DNA of 64,000 nt from Gemmatimonas sp. (GCF_027531815.1 NZ_JAPZSK010000005.1:186001-250000), one strand, 5' to 3'; positions 52,206-61,962 are shown, counted from the stretch's first letter. Translations and numbers: made by a program. The notes: generated by a model not told the origin, from the letters alone.

Positions 52206-52904
52206 TCACATCCAGAAGACGTACTGCTTCGTCGCCACCGCATAGGCCGCCAGCGCGGCGTTGGTGGCCACGTGCGCCAGCACCAGGTCTCCCAGCGAGC
52301 GTGTCGTCCACATGTACCAGTTGAAGATGAGCCCGCACATCAGCGCCACGTCCCAGTAGGGGCCGTGCTGCGCGGCAAAGAGGAGCGCCGTGGCCACGAA
52401 CGCCACCGTGTTGTAGCTCCCCATGGGGACGGCATCCCAGTTGTTCCGCAGCACCCAGCGGGGGAGGAAGCCGCGCCAGAAGATTTCCTCCACCAGGGGC
52501 ACGAGCAGCACCGCGCGCGCAATACGCAGCGACAGGAGCAGCGGACTTGCCAGCCAACTGTCGGGCAGCGTGCTCACGGTTTCGCCCGTGATGCCGTTCT
52601 GAAACAGGCTCTGCTCGCGGTACCCCGGCCACACCACCCCCGGCAGCAGCCAGAGCCCGGCCACCAGCAAGCCCACCGTGATGCTCGACAGCCAGCGCGT
52701 CACGCGCAGCGACGCCACAATACCGCGCGACACAGTCAGCAGCACCACCGCCAGCAGGCCAAAGCGCAGCAGTTCCGAACGCAGCTCGTCGAGCGGCACT
52801 AACGGCCAGACCAGCATCCACAGCAGAAAAACGGCAAACGGCGCCACCCACGGGCGTGCCGAGGGTGGCGCCGCGAAGGCAGTGGGCAGGTCGGTGTCAG
52901 CCAT
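52206..52904 (-). CDS. CPBP-family intramembrane metalloprotease (exosortase-associated type)
   Basis: A 232-residue membrane protein with about seven helices. The protease motif LVEEIFWRGFL (EExxxR) and the later HVATNAALA supply the metal ligands of Rce1/CPBP proteases. The pattern with NWDAVPMGSYN, FAAQHGPYWDVALMCGLIFNWYM resembles the PEP-CTERM-linked CAAX-protease subgroup, though no exosortase gene is visible here. ATG at 52902-52904 is preferred over an upstream in-frame start that adds a non-hydrophobic extension. Confidence 0.87.
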   Translation of the reverse strand: MADTDLPTAFAAPPSARPWVAPFAVFLLWMLVWPLVPLDELRSELLRFGLLAVVLLTVSRGIVASLRVTRWLSSITVGLLVAGLWLLPGVVWPGYREQSLFQNGITGETVSTLPDSWLASPLLLSLRIARAVLLVPLVEEIFWRGFLPRWVLRNNWDAVPMGSYNTVAFVATALLFAAQHGPYWDVALMCGLIFNWYMWTTRSLGDLVLAHVATNAALAAYAVATKQYVFWM

Positions 52905-52970
52905 GGCTGAACTTACATGCGAAACGCCCGACGTCACGTGAGAGGCGACGCCCATGGCACGAGCACCGCC

Positions 52971-53264
52971 TTACGGGCTGTACACCATGGGCGCCGTCCC
53001 CTGCCGGATATCGCGCGCACCGGCGGCGACGCCTGCTCCCACGGCGAGGGCCGCTGTGAGCGCCGTCCCCACACCAACCAGCGGGAGCAGACCGGCGGCG
53101 GCGCTCCCCACCAGGAACACCGCGCCACCGGCAAGCCACGGCGCCAGCGACTTCTGCACGGCGTCGACGTACCGCAAACGGGTGCGCACGAAACGGCGGG
53201 TGGATCCGTGCAGCACGATGGCCAGTATGCTGGCGATGGCGAACGAAACGAGCAGGGAGATCAT
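52971..53264 (-). CDS. Small multi-helix membrane protein, unknown function
   Basis: Ninety-seven residues with hydrophobic segments at about 4-18, 43-62 and 66-88, a basic loop (STRRFVRTRLRYVDAVQKS) and a short tail. ATG at 53262-53264 has GGAGG four bases upstream, a strong ribosome site. No family recognised. Adjacent to the CPBP protease gene but separated by 66 bp. Confidence 0.7.
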   Translation of the reverse strand: MISLLVSFAIASILAIVLHGSTRRFVRTRLRYVDAVQKSLAPWLAGGAVFLVGSAAAGLLPLVGVGTALTAALAVGAGVAAGARDIRQGTAPMVYSP

Positions 53265-53365
53265 GGATCCTCCGAAGTGGCAACGTAGGCGCGCGGGCCG
53301 TGAGATGTCGGTTCAGGCCGGACGCGCGGGGCTGCTCATCCTAACGGCGCCACGCCGCACAGGTT

Positions 53366-54028
53366 TCACCCGGGCGGACGGCGCGGTGGCATGGTCACCT
53401 TGGTGTACGAGCTGGGCACCGCAAACAGGTCGTTGGATAGGCGCTTGCGCTCCACCTTGGTCACTTCCAGCGGCACCGAGCCGTCGGCCATGGTGACCTT
53501 GAGAGGAAACTCCGCCCCCAGCTGCCGCTGCCACGGCGCCAGCGCCCCGGCTCGCAGGCTTTCCATGGGATTTACGAACCGACCGAGCTCCCCCGTGAGG
53601 CACAGGTCCGTAGCCGTGCCGCCGCTGCTCACAAGCACATGCTCGCACGTCAGCCCCGCCACCTGCTCCCGACGTCCGGTGCGCGTGACCTTCACACTGT
53701 CGGCGGCGGCGGCCGAGGAGCGCGCCCGGTCGGCGAGACTGTCGGGGAGGCTCATCTCCACATAGCTGTTCTGCGCGGTCAGCAGCATGTACATCTTCTT
53801 TTCTGCTGGCGACACGATCATGGCCGCGCCGCCCATGGGGCCACCCATGGTCACGCGCATCTTGCCGCCGCGCACGAGGTACTCCACGGCTTGCGACATC
53901 GCGCCCTGCGGGCCGCGCGACGCCATGCGCATGGTGATGCTCCCCTCGAACGCCTGCGCGTGCAGGCGCGGGGCCGCCAGCAGCGCCCCGGCCATCGTCG
54001 CACCGGCAACCATTCCCCTGCAGAACAT
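53366..54028 (-). CDS. Exported DUF4412-like protein
   Basis: A 220-residue protein with signal peptide (about 1-25, ...PRLHAQA). The mature beta-rich part contains EYLVRGGKMRVTMGG, AAMIVSPAEKKMYMLL and VAGLTCEHVLVSSGG, which fit DUF4412 (LolA-like fold). The two Cys in CEHV... and TDLCL could pair. Its ATG overlaps the stop of the aminotransferase-like gene (ATGA), so both are made together. Function unknown. Confidence 0.82.
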   Translation of the reverse strand: MFCRGMVAGATMAGALLAAPRLHAQAFEGSITMRMASRGPQGAMSQAVEYLVRGGKMRVTMGGPMGGAAMIVSPAEKKMYMLLTAQNSYVEMSLPDSLADRARSSAAAADSVKVTRTGRREQVAGLTCEHVLVSSGGTATDLCLTGELGRFVNPMESLRAGALAPWQRQLGAEFPLKVTMADGSVPLEVTKVERKRLSNDLFAVPSSYTKVTMPPRRPPG

Positions 54029-55383
54029 CAGGCCAGCCCCTTGTGCATGGCGGTCAGCACCAGTTCGGCGAACCGGTCGATCTCATCGAGAGAGGTATAC
54101 ACGTTCGGCGTCACGCGGATCCCCTTGAACTCGGGATGCACGATGGGCGTCTGCACCACGCGATGCTTGCTGAACAGCCAGTCGCCGAGCTTCACCGGGT
54201 CGAGTCCGTCCACATTGAAGAAGCCGAGCCCGCCGCCCCACGGAGAATCGAGCGGCGTGAGCAGGCGCACCCGTCCCGCGCCCTCCGCCAGGAGGCGCTT
54301 CGCCCACCGGTCGCGCAGGTACACCAGACGCGCCGACTTGCGCGCGGCGCCCAGCGCCCGGTGGAAGGCCAGTGACACCGACACCGCGTTGTGGTTCGCC
54401 GCGGGATGCGTCCCCACCTCCTCGTACTTGCGAATGTCGGCCGCCTGGCCGTCGTTCTCGGCGTAGAGCGGCCAGACACGCGGGATACGATCGCGCCGCA
54501 CATAGAGGAAACCGGTACCGATGGGCGCCAGCAGCCACTTGTGCAGGCTCGTGCCGTAGTAGTCGCACCCCAGTTCGTCGCGCGTGAACGGGAACTGCGC
54601 GAACGCATGCGCGCCGTCGACGAACGTTTCGACCCCACGCGCCCGCGCCATGGCCACCAGTTCCTTCACGGGCAGGATCTGGCCGGTGAGGTTGGTGATG
54701 TGCGTGATCTCCATGACACGTGTCCGCGGGGTGATGCCGGCGGCAAAGGCATCGACGATCTGCTGCGGCGTGGTGCAGGGCACGGGGAACGAGATCTCCT
54801 TCACCACGATCCCCTGACGCCGCGCCCGCTGCTTCCACCCGTTGATCATGCGGCCGTAGTTCTGGTTGCTTAGCAGGACCTCGTCGCCGGGCTTGAGGTC
54901 GATGCCGTGAATGAGCGTCAGCAACGCCTCCGAGGCGTTGCGCGTCACGGCCATCTCCTCGGGGTCGCATCCGAACTCGCGCGCCAACTCGCGGCGTACC
55001 ACCTCGATGCGCGGTTCGAGGTCGCGCCACATGTGGATCACGGGCAGCTCGTTGCTGTAGCGGAGGTCCCGTTCGAGCTGCGCCATGACATGCGTGGGAG
55101 CCGGGGAGCACCCGCCGTTGTTCAGGTTGATCCAGGTGCGATCGAGGTCGAAGGCCCGTTGCACGGGCTCCCAGAACTCTTCGTCGGCGGCGAACCGCTG
55201 CGCCTCCTCCGCGCTCCCCTGCCAGGCGCCGGTGGCCGGATCAACCAGGGCACGCCCTCGACTTCGGGCCACGTCGGCGGCGTCGAGCAGACGGCGTATG
55301 GCCCCGGGCGCGAAGCGGGGAGCGGAGAGCGCCGGGAGGGCGGAGGTCCCGGCAAGCGCGGCAACGAAGAGGCGGCGGTCCAT
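54028..55383 (-). CDS. Class V aminotransferase-like PLP enzyme, probably Tat-exported
   Basis: A 451-residue fold-type I PLP enzyme of the isopenicillin-N-epimerase/cysteine-desulfurase group. The PLP lysine is in TSLHKWLLAP; EITHITNLTGQILPV and ETFVDGAHAFAQ contribute cofactor residues. The N-terminus MDRRLFVAALAGTSALPALSA resembles a Tat signal (RR-x-F), so the enzyme would be exported with cofactor bound, an unusual place for a PLP enzyme. ATG at 55381-55383 is chosen for that signal; an ATG-like start seven codons upstream would disturb it. Its substrate is unknown; cysteine desulfurase lacks support because no catalytic-Cys loop is seen. Confidence 0.87.
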   Translation of the reverse strand: MDRRLFVAALAGTSALPALSAPRFAPGAIRRLLDAADVARSRGRALVDPATGAWQGSAEEAQRFAADEEFWEPVQRAFDLDRTWINLNNGGCSPAPTHVMAQLERDLRYSNELPVIHMWRDLEPRIEVVRRELAREFGCDPEEMAVTRNASEALLTLIHGIDLKPGDEVLLSNQNYGRMINGWKQRARRQGIVVKEISFPVPCTTPQQIVDAFAAGITPRTRVMEITHITNLTGQILPVKELVAMARARGVETFVDGAHAFAQFPFTRDELGCDYYGTSLHKWLLAPIGTGFLYVRRDRIPRVWPLYAENDGQAADIRKYEEVGTHPAANHNAVSVSLAFHRALGAARKSARLVYLRDRWAKRLLAEGAGRVRLLTPLDSPWGGGLGFFNVDGLDPVKLGDWLFSKHRVVQTPIVHPEFKGIRVTPNVYTSLDEIDRFAELVLTAMHKGLA

Positions 55384-55563
55384 CCCACAACATGCTGCAC
55401 GCAACGACGCCCCGCGAGAGGAGCTGCGGCCACCGCCTCGGGACCCGTGCCGCTCACGGTCCCCATCTCAGAGCACCAGAGGCGGTCCTCAGCGCGAGCC
55501 CTGAGCGCGATTGGCCCGTGGACGGCGGTCGCGTCTGACGCGTCCGCGGCGTATCGTGCCCGT

Positions 55564-57486
55564 ATGCGCAGCTTTCGACTTTCCCGCCGGGCCGTGTTGG
55601 CCACGGCGTTGCTGGCCGGCCTGGCGGCCTGTGCTCAGCCGCTGACCATCGCCCCGAGCGACGCCGCCGCCGTCCTCGCGCGTCGCTCGATTACCGCCGC
55701 CAACCCCGGCCACCCTGGCCCGCACACGGTGCGCTTCCTGTACTACGGCAGTGGCAAGGATCGACGGCGCCCCGAGTACCGCGACTCCATTACCTACCGT
55801 ACGGCCCCGGTGGACGCGTCGCCGTTCGCGCGCACCGAGCCGTCCAATGCCAGGGCGCGCAAGAAGTACTGGGGGTATGACAACACGGCGTTTCCGCTCA
55901 ATGCGCGGGTGTGGTATCCCGAAGGGAACGGTCCCTTCCCGCTCGTGCTCGTGGTACACGGCAATCACAACATGCGCGAGTTCTCCGACCCCGGCTATCG
56001 GTGGCTGGGCGAGCTGCTCGCCTCACGCGGCTTCGTGCTCGCGTCCATCGACGAGAACTTCCTCAACGGCAACCTGCGTGGCGAGAACGATGCGCGCGGC
56101 TGGATGCTGCTCAAGCACCTCGAGGTGTTCCGCGCCCTCAACGACAGCGCCGGCAAGCCGCTCTTCGGCAAGCTCGACCTGTCGCGCATCGCGCTCATGG
56201 GCCATTCGCGTGGCGGTGAGGCCGTGGCCATTGCCGGGGCCTTCAACCGACTGCCGCACTACCCCGACGACGCCACCATCCGCTTCAACTTCAACTTCGC
56301 CATCAAGTCACTCGTGGCCATCGCCCCGGTCGATGGGCAGTACCGCCCGGCGGAGCAGCCCACGCCGGTGAGCGACTACAGCTACCTCGTCATTCATGGG
56401 TCGCACGATGGCGATGTGTCGAGCTTCATGGGGCTCACCCAGTACAACCGCTTTCGCTTCACGCGGCCGGGGCCCGAATTCAAGAGCGCCATCTGGATGC
56501 ACCGCGCCAATCACGGGCAGTGGAACACCGAGTGGAACAACAAGGACAACGGCAGCTACTCCGTGCGCGCGCTGCAGCTCGACGCGCTGGTGAGCGGGGA
56601 GGAGCAGCGGCGCTTCGGACGGGTGGTGATTGGCGGGTTTCTCGAGGCGACGCTCCATGGACGTGACGAGTACCGGCCGCTCTTCCGCGATCACCGCACG
56701 GCCGGCGATTGGCTGCCGCCCGAGATGTACATCACGCGCTATGCCGACGCGAACACGCGCTGGCTCGCCACCTTTGACGAGGACGTCGATGTAACGACGG
56801 GCACGGCCCCCGGTGTCCGCATCACCGCCGATTCGGTGAGCACCTGGAAGGAAGCCGACGCCCCGGCGCGTTCACGCGCATCGACCTTCCGCAGCAACAA
56901 CGCCACCTTCGGCTGGAACAATACGGCCATCGGCAAGGACAGTACGCTCACGCGATGGCCCGCGCGGGTAACCGTGACCGTGCCCGACTCCCTGCGCCGC
57001 GCCTGGTCGGTGTCGTCGTCCGCTTCGCTGCTGCTCACCATCGGCAGTACCGACCAGAAGCCGGGCCCCCGCAAGGTGCCGCGTGACACCGCACGCCGCG
57101 ACAGCACGGCGCGCGACAGCACCCGCACGGCCTCCCGTCGCCCCGCGCCGCCGCGACCGAAGAAGTCGGCCAAGGATACGGTTGCGCCAGACCTCACCGT
57201 GGAGCTGGAAGACGCCAGCGGGCACATCGCGCGCATGCCCCTCTCCACCTTCGGCCCCGTCCGCATGCCCTTCGAGAGCTACATCTATCGGCGGCGCAAT
57301 CGCGACAAGACGCAGTTTCCCACGCTCGCCGAACCGGTCATGCAGACCTACACGATGCCGCTCGCCCGCTTCCGCGACGCGAACACCGCGTTCGACCCGG
57401 CGACGCTGCACGCCATCCGCCTCGTCTTCGACCGCAAGCGGGTTGGCGCCATCACGCTCGACGACGTGGGCATCTCGTCGCGCTGA
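55564..57486 (+). CDS. Lipoprotein alpha/beta-hydrolase (dienelactone-hydrolase-like)
   Basis: A 640-residue exported hydrolase. Lipobox LAAC is near residue 22, after MRSFRLSRRAVLATALLAG. The hydrolase core (about 105-330) shows PLVLVVHGNHNMREF, the nucleophile elbow MGHSRGGEAV, and IHGSHDGDV plus RANHGQWN for acid and His. The second half (about 400-640) is beta-rich, holds a Ser/Arg/Thr linker (DTARRDSTARDSTRTASRR), and has no match I know; it may bind substrate. The gene diverges from the Tat-exported PLP enzyme across 180 bp. Frames extending upstream over that region are non-coding in appearance. Confidence 0.85.
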   Translation: MRSFRLSRRAVLATALLAGLAACAQPLTIAPSDAAAVLARRSITAANPGHPGPHTVRFLYYGSGKDRRRPEYRDSITYRTAPVDASPFARTEPSNARARKKYWGYDNTAFPLNARVWYPEGNGPFPLVLVVHGNHNMREFSDPGYRWLGELLASRGFVLASIDENFLNGNLRGENDARGWMLLKHLEVFRALNDSAGKPLFGKLDLSRIALMGHSRGGEAVAIAGAFNRLPHYPDDATIRFNFNFAIKSLVAIAPVDGQYRPAEQPTPVSDYSYLVIHGSHDGDVSSFMGLTQYNRFRFTRPGPEFKSAIWMHRANHGQWNTEWNNKDNGSYSVRALQLDALVSGEEQRRFGRVVIGGFLEATLHGRDEYRPLFRDHRTAGDWLPPEMYITRYADANTRWLATFDEDVDVTTGTAPGVRITADSVSTWKEADAPARSRASTFRSNNATFGWNNTAIGKDSTLTRWPARVTVTVPDSLRRAWSVSSSASLLLTIGSTDQKPGPRKVPRDTARRDSTARDSTRTASRRPAPPRPKKSAKDTVAPDLTVELEDASGHIARMPLSTFGPVRMPFESYIYRRRNRDKTQFPTLAEPVMQTYTMPLARFRDANTAFDPATLHAIRLVFDRKRVGAITLDDVGISSR

Positions 57487-57534
57487 CCGCCGGCTGCCAG
57501 CATCCGTACGGTTGCCGGCAGCGCACGGTGCGCC

Positions 57535-60141
57535 TCAGAACGTGGTGCGGACCCCGAAGGTGAGCGTACGCCCGGCGATCACGGTGGCGTTGTCCGGGGC
57601 ACCCGTCTGCACGTCGAGCAGGTTCTCCCCCGCTGTCATGAGTGCCAGGTCACCGCGCAACCGGAACTGCATCCCGGCACGCCATCGCGTCACGCCACCG
57701 TAGCGCATCCAGTACTGGCGCAGGTTGTTCCCGTCGAGTCCGCGCGGTGATTGCTCGACGGCTGCCAGCAGCGTCCCCACGGCCATTCGGTCGTAGCCCA
57801 TCCAATCGGCGGCGTGCATCGCCGTGCTCGTGAGCATCCAGCGCCCACGGGTCCACGCCGCCGACACACTCACGGTGTGCGCCGGCACATCCAGCATGCG
57901 GTCACCCGTGCGCAGGTCACCGCGATATCCCGGTGCCAGCCGCGTCACGCGGCTGTCCACCTGGGTCATGGTCGCCGCCAGTGACAGCGTCCGGACCCGC
58001 GCCGTCGCCTCCACCTCCCAGCCCCGGTTGCTGATGGCGCCCACGTTCTGCAACGTGAATGCCATCGTGCGGGTCAGGCGCCCGGCGCTGTTCACGGCGG
58101 TCACCACGCGCGACACCGGCTGGATGAGACCGGTGGCGCTCTGGTCGAATCGCGTCACGTGCACCGCTACGCGACCGCCGAGCATGAGGTCCACGCCAAG
58201 CTCCGTGCCCGACTGCTGCTCGGGGTCGAGGGCGGACAGCAGCGCCCCTTGCCCCTGTCCCATCCACGACGATGAGCGCAGCAGCGTGCGGGCCGGGCGA
58301 ATGCCGGTGCCAAAGGCGCTGCGGACCTTGACCACCGTGTTCCCGACTTCGCGCACGTATGCGGCTCCCAGCATGGGCAGCGCCGAATGCTGGGCATTGG
58401 GGGTCGCGCCCTGGATGCGCTCTCCGCGGACACCCGCCGAAGCGAACCAGCGATCCTGCCACGCGAACTGCAGCTGCGTGAGCAGGCCGGCGTTGTCATA
58501 CGTGGTTTGCGACGAACCCGAGGCGGCGGCGCCACGCAGCCCCGCGAACGCGGTGGTGCCGCCGGGTGCACCGCTCCCCGGTCCCAGCGTCGGGAGTGGC
58601 GTGACCGCACCGCCCGCCCCTGACATCGCACCGCGTGTCACCTCGTGCGTGAACGCCTGCTCGGCCCCCAGTGTGAGCGTGAGCAGCGCCCCCGGTGCCA
58701 CATCGAATCGCCCCACCGTGCGCAAGCGTACCGACGCACGATCGGCGGCCCCCTCCGGGCTCCCTACCGCGGCCGCCGACAGCTGCTGTGGTCCCACGAG
58801 CGAATACGGCGACAGTCCACGCAGGCGATAGCCATCGACTCCCGCGATGACCGTGTGGGTCCAGTGCATGGAGGGCATCACGGCAATGCTGCCCCCCAGC
58901 GTGTACTGCGCCATGGCCTGACCACTGACACTGTCCTGCGCAAATGGCATCGACGAGGCGGCATTGGCGCGTTGCAGTGCGAAACGGCTGAATCCCGTGT
59001 AAATGGAGCGTTGCCGCGAAAAGCGTCCGTCGGCATCGAGCAGGAGGCGGCGCTCCGACGCGCCCGACACGTAGGCGCCCATGGTGCTCACGTTCACCCC
59101 GAGCCCCGCGTTGCGCGCCGCCGACCCGCGCCGCAGCGACACGGAGTGCTCCTGCACGAACGGATCGCGCGCCGCGAAAGCGGTGCTCGTCACTCCCGCC
59201 GCGGCCTGCACCTGGATTTCACGCTGCCCATCCGACGTCCCGTCGTGGCGCGTGAGAATGTTCACTACGCCGCTGATGGCATCCGCGCCGTACAGCGCGG
59301 CACCCTGTGGCCCGCGAATCACTTCCACCCGCGCCACGCGTGCCGGGTCCAGCTGAGTCACGAGCAGCGGGTTCGCCACCTCAATGCCGTCGAGATAGAC
59401 CTTGGGAGCGCTCACGCCGAACGAACTGGCCCCGCGGATGCTCCCGTAGCGCGCCGTCACCGAACCGGCGGGCGTCGTCCAGCTCCACACCCCGGGAACC
59501 GACAGCTCCAGCGCTTCGCCAAGGGTACTCACGCCGTGGTCGGCCAGCTGTGCGCCATCCACCACGTCGAGCGCGAACGGCGACCCACGTTGTGCGGCCC
59601 CATCGGGAGACCCGGTCACAACGACACGATCGAGCAGGCTGGTGCGGCGCGACACCGTGGCGACCGGCACACCGGTGGACGTACGCGATGGGGCCAGCAC
59701 GACCTGTGCACTGCCCAGCACGATGGGGCTGAGCACCGACCCCTGGAGCAGATGATCGAGCACCGCGCCCACCGGGACGCGCTCGAGGGCCAGGCAGACC
59801 CGCTTTGTCGCGGGCAGCAGATCGGCACTGTAGGACAGGTCGAGACGCGCCACGCCCGCGAGATGGTCCACGGCATCGCGAACCGTCAGGTCGGACACGC
59901 GCAACGATACCAGCCGGTCGAGCGGCGGCGCCCACAAGGCGGCGCGATCGGCCGCGGGTACGCGCACGGTACACGACGGGTCCGTGTGCCCGGTACGCGC
60001 GGGAACGCCGGGACTCGCCAGCGCCGTGCGCACGGGGAGCACGCCCCACGCCACCAGGAGAGCGACTGCCGCGCGCACGGCACGGCTGTGACGGCCGCCG
60101 GACCGTCGCCCCGCCCCGCGCGCTCCCGAGCACGGCGTCAT
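57535..60141 (-). CDS. TonB-dependent receptor with STN signalling domain
   Basis: An 868-residue outer-membrane receptor. After a signal sequence (about 20-45) comes an STN/secretin-like domain (about 65-145: LRVSDLTVRDAVDHLAGVARLDLSY, VPVGAVLDHLLQG), which in FecA-type receptors contacts the FecR-like partner. The plug (about 175-300) contains LGEALELSVPGVW, KVYLDGIEVANPLL and RVEVIRGPQGAALYGADAISGVVNILT; the barrel ends GRTLTFGVRTTF. ATG 60139-60141 begins just after the FecR stop. Together with FecR and the divergent sigma factor it makes a cell-surface signalling set. Substrate unknown. Confidence 0.9.
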   Translation of the reverse strand: MTPCSGARGAGRRSGGRHSRAVRAAVALLVAWGVLPVRTALASPGVPARTGHTDPSCTVRVPAADRAALWAPPLDRLVSLRVSDLTVRDAVDHLAGVARLDLSYSADLLPATKRVCLALERVPVGAVLDHLLQGSVLSPIVLGSAQVVLAPSRTSTGVPVATVSRRTSLLDRVVVTGSPDGAAQRGSPFALDVVDGAQLADHGVSTLGEALELSVPGVWSWTTPAGSVTARYGSIRGASSFGVSAPKVYLDGIEVANPLLVTQLDPARVARVEVIRGPQGAALYGADAISGVVNILTRHDGTSDGQREIQVQAAAGVTSTAFAARDPFVQEHSVSLRRGSAARNAGLGVNVSTMGAYVSGASERRLLLDADGRFSRQRSIYTGFSRFALQRANAASSMPFAQDSVSGQAMAQYTLGGSIAVMPSMHWTHTVIAGVDGYRLRGLSPYSLVGPQQLSAAAVGSPEGAADRASVRLRTVGRFDVAPGALLTLTLGAEQAFTHEVTRGAMSGAGGAVTPLPTLGPGSGAPGGTTAFAGLRGAAASGSSQTTYDNAGLLTQLQFAWQDRWFASAGVRGERIQGATPNAQHSALPMLGAAYVREVGNTVVKVRSAFGTGIRPARTLLRSSSWMGQGQGALLSALDPEQQSGTELGVDLMLGGRVAVHVTRFDQSATGLIQPVSRVVTAVNSAGRLTRTMAFTLQNVGAISNRGWEVEATARVRTLSLAATMTQVDSRVTRLAPGYRGDLRTGDRMLDVPAHTVSVSAAWTRGRWMLTSTAMHAADWMGYDRMAVGTLLAAVEQSPRGLDGNNLRQYWMRYGGVTRWRAGMQFRLRGDLALMTAGENLLDVQTGAPDNATVIAGRTLTFGVRTTF

Positions 60142-60145
60142 GTCA

Positions 60146-61240
60146 TCAGCGCGGCGTCGAGGAACCGACACCCTGCGGTTGCAGCGTCACGGTGTCTCCC
60201 CGTTGCACCAGCTCGGCCCCCAGGGCCAACGCGATGACTCGCAGCACCTGAGTGGCAGAATCGCCGCGGAAGGAGGCCGTGAGCGTGCGCGCCGCCAGTG
60301 TGCTGTCAGGAACGCGCAGGTCGATGCCGTACCAGCGCCGTACGTCGGCGCGCACTTCCGTGAGCGAAGCGTCGCGATACGAGAGCTGGCCGCGTGTCCA
60401 GGCCACGTCGTCGGCGGTCACCGTCCCGCGGCGCACGGACACCGCCTCGCGCACCAGCACGCCGCGGTCGCCGGCGCGCAGTTCCACCGGGGCCACGGTC
60501 GAGTGTGCCGCACGCAGCGCGACGATCCCGTGCGTCACATCCACCGTCACTTCGCCGTCGTCACTCGTCTTGACCGCGAACGCCGTGCCGATGTCGCGAA
60601 TGTCGGCGCTGGCCGTGTGCACCGTAAACGGGTGCGCGGCATCGTGCTTCACGTCGAAGTAGGCCGCGCCGTCCAGCTCCACGTCGCGCGACGAGACACC
60701 GTACGCCGCGGCCACCACCAGGCGACTTCCTGGCGCCAGAACCACCATGCTGCCGTCGGGTAACCGCACGCTATCGCGCTGCCCCACGGCCGTGCGGTAT
60801 TCACGTGAGGCGCTCGCCTGGGGGGCACTGCGGAATTGCGAGAGGGCCGCCAGCGCGGCCACCCCGGCCGCCAGGGCACCGGCCACCCACGACGACCGGC
60901 GCCGCGCCGGCTGCCCCCCCGACACGTTCGCTCTCCCCGGCGATCCCCCGCGCTTCACCGAAAGGTGGGGAGTAGCGGAATCCGCTCCCATGCGGGCGCG
61001 CACCGCCGCCAGGGCACGCTCGGTATCCACCGTCATGTCGGCCCGATGCTCGGCATTGGCGGTGTGCACCTTAACGAGATCGACCAGCCTGGCGTCTTCC
61101 ACATGCGTGGCAAGCCAGCTCCGAACGGACGCCGCCTCAATCGGGTCGCTCTCCCCCGCCAGATGGCGGGCGATCGCCTCCCAATTGGCGTCCGGCGGCT
61201 GGCCGGAAGCAGGTCGGAGTTCGTTGGAACGGTCGGACAT
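60146..61240 (-). CDS. fecR: FecR-type anti-sigma/sigma regulator
   Basis: A 364-residue inner-membrane protein. The cytoplasmic N-terminus (about 1-115) would hold the sigma factor and starts WEAIARHLAGESDPIEAASVRSWLA. A transmembrane helix spans about 118-136 (WVAGALAAGVAALAAL). The FecR periplasmic domain follows: VRLPDGSMVVLAPGSRLVV, VELDGAAYFDVKHDAAHPFTVHT, IRDIGTAFAVKTSDDGEVTVDV. A C-terminal STN-like part (DVRRWYGIDLRVPDSTLAARTLTASF) completes it. ATG at 61238-61240; the longer frame has no homology. It ends five bases before the receptor start. Confidence 0.92.
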   Translation of the reverse strand: MSDRSNELRPASGQPPDANWEAIARHLAGESDPIEAASVRSWLATHVEDARLVDLVKVHTANAEHRADMTVDTERALAAVRARMGADSATPHLSVKRGGSPGRANVSGGQPARRRSSWVAGALAAGVAALAALSQFRSAPQASASREYRTAVGQRDSVRLPDGSMVVLAPGSRLVVAAAYGVSSRDVELDGAAYFDVKHDAAHPFTVHTASADIRDIGTAFAVKTSDDGEVTVDVTHGIVALRAAHSTVAPVELRAGDRGVLVREAVSVRRGTVTADDVAWTRGQLSYRDASLTEVRADVRRWYGIDLRVPDSTLAARTLTASFRGDSATQVLRVIALALGAELVQRGDTVTLQPQGVGSSTPR

Positions 61241-61410
61241 ACAGAGGGGAACACGGGAGCGGATCGGAACCCTACGTCGGTCGGCCACGCCCCGCGTGCG
61301 AACCCGGGGCGCATGGCGCGATCGGAAACTTAGCATTATTCACCTGCACGGACTGTCCTCGTTCGTCCACCGCTCGCTCCGCTGCCTGTGCGCCCCCGAT
61401 CAACCGCTCC

Positions 61411-61962
61411 GTGACCGACGCCGACCTGCTGACTCGACTTCGTCAGGGGGAGCACGCGGCGTTCGACGCCATCTTCCGGCAGTGGTACGAGCCAGTCGTA
61501 CGGTCGGCCAATCGCATTCTGCATGAGCCAGGCGTCGCCGAGGAGATTGCGCAGGACGTGTTTCTCGAGCTGTGGCGGCGGCGTGATCAGCTGCCCGATG
61601 GCAGCAGCGTGGCCGGCTATCTCGTGCAGGCGGCACGCAACCGGGCGCTCAATCATCTTCGGCACCTGCAGGTGCAGAAGAAGTCGCAGCTGCACGTGGA
61701 GGCGCTCCATGAGCCCGCGGAGCACGCCGACGCCGACGCGCACGCCAACGAGCTCGAGGGGGCCATGCACGAGGCCATTGCCGAGTTGCCGCCGCGCACG
61801 CGGGAAGTCTTTCTGCTCAGCCGCGAACGCAACCTCAAGTACAGCGAGATCGCTGCTCAGCTCGGCGTGAGCGTGAAGGCCGTGGAGGCCAACATGAGCC
61901 GCGCCTTGCGCCAGCTGCGAGAAAAGCTCGCCCCCTTTCTGCACCGAGCAGCAGACAGCTAG
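61411..61962 (+). CDS. fecI: FecI-like ECF sigma factor
   Basis: A 183-residue sigma factor. Region 2: AAFDAIFRQWYEPVVRSANRIL and EEIAQDVFLELWRRRDQL; region 4: LPPRTREVFLLSRERNLKYSEIAAQLGVSVKAVEANMSRALRQLRE, typical of FecI-like sigma-70 factors. It starts at GTG 61411. Unlike classical fecI-fecR-fecA in one direction, the sigma gene here is divergent from fecR and the receptor, with a 170-bp shared promoter region that it may itself activate. Confidence 0.93.
   Translation: MTDADLLTRLRQGEHAAFDAIFRQWYEPVVRSANRILHEPGVAEEIAQDVFLELWRRRDQLPDGSSVAGYLVQAARNRALNHLRHLQVQKKSQLHVEALHEPAEHADADAHANELEGAMHEAIAELPPRTREVFLLSRERNLKYSEIAAQLGVSVKAVEANMSRALRQLREKLAPFLHRAADS

Noticed and set aside
54907-55563. 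A 219-codon upstream extension of the hydrolase frame
   Set aside because: It lies antisense to the PLP enzyme gene. The lipoprotein signal at 55564 marks the natural start.
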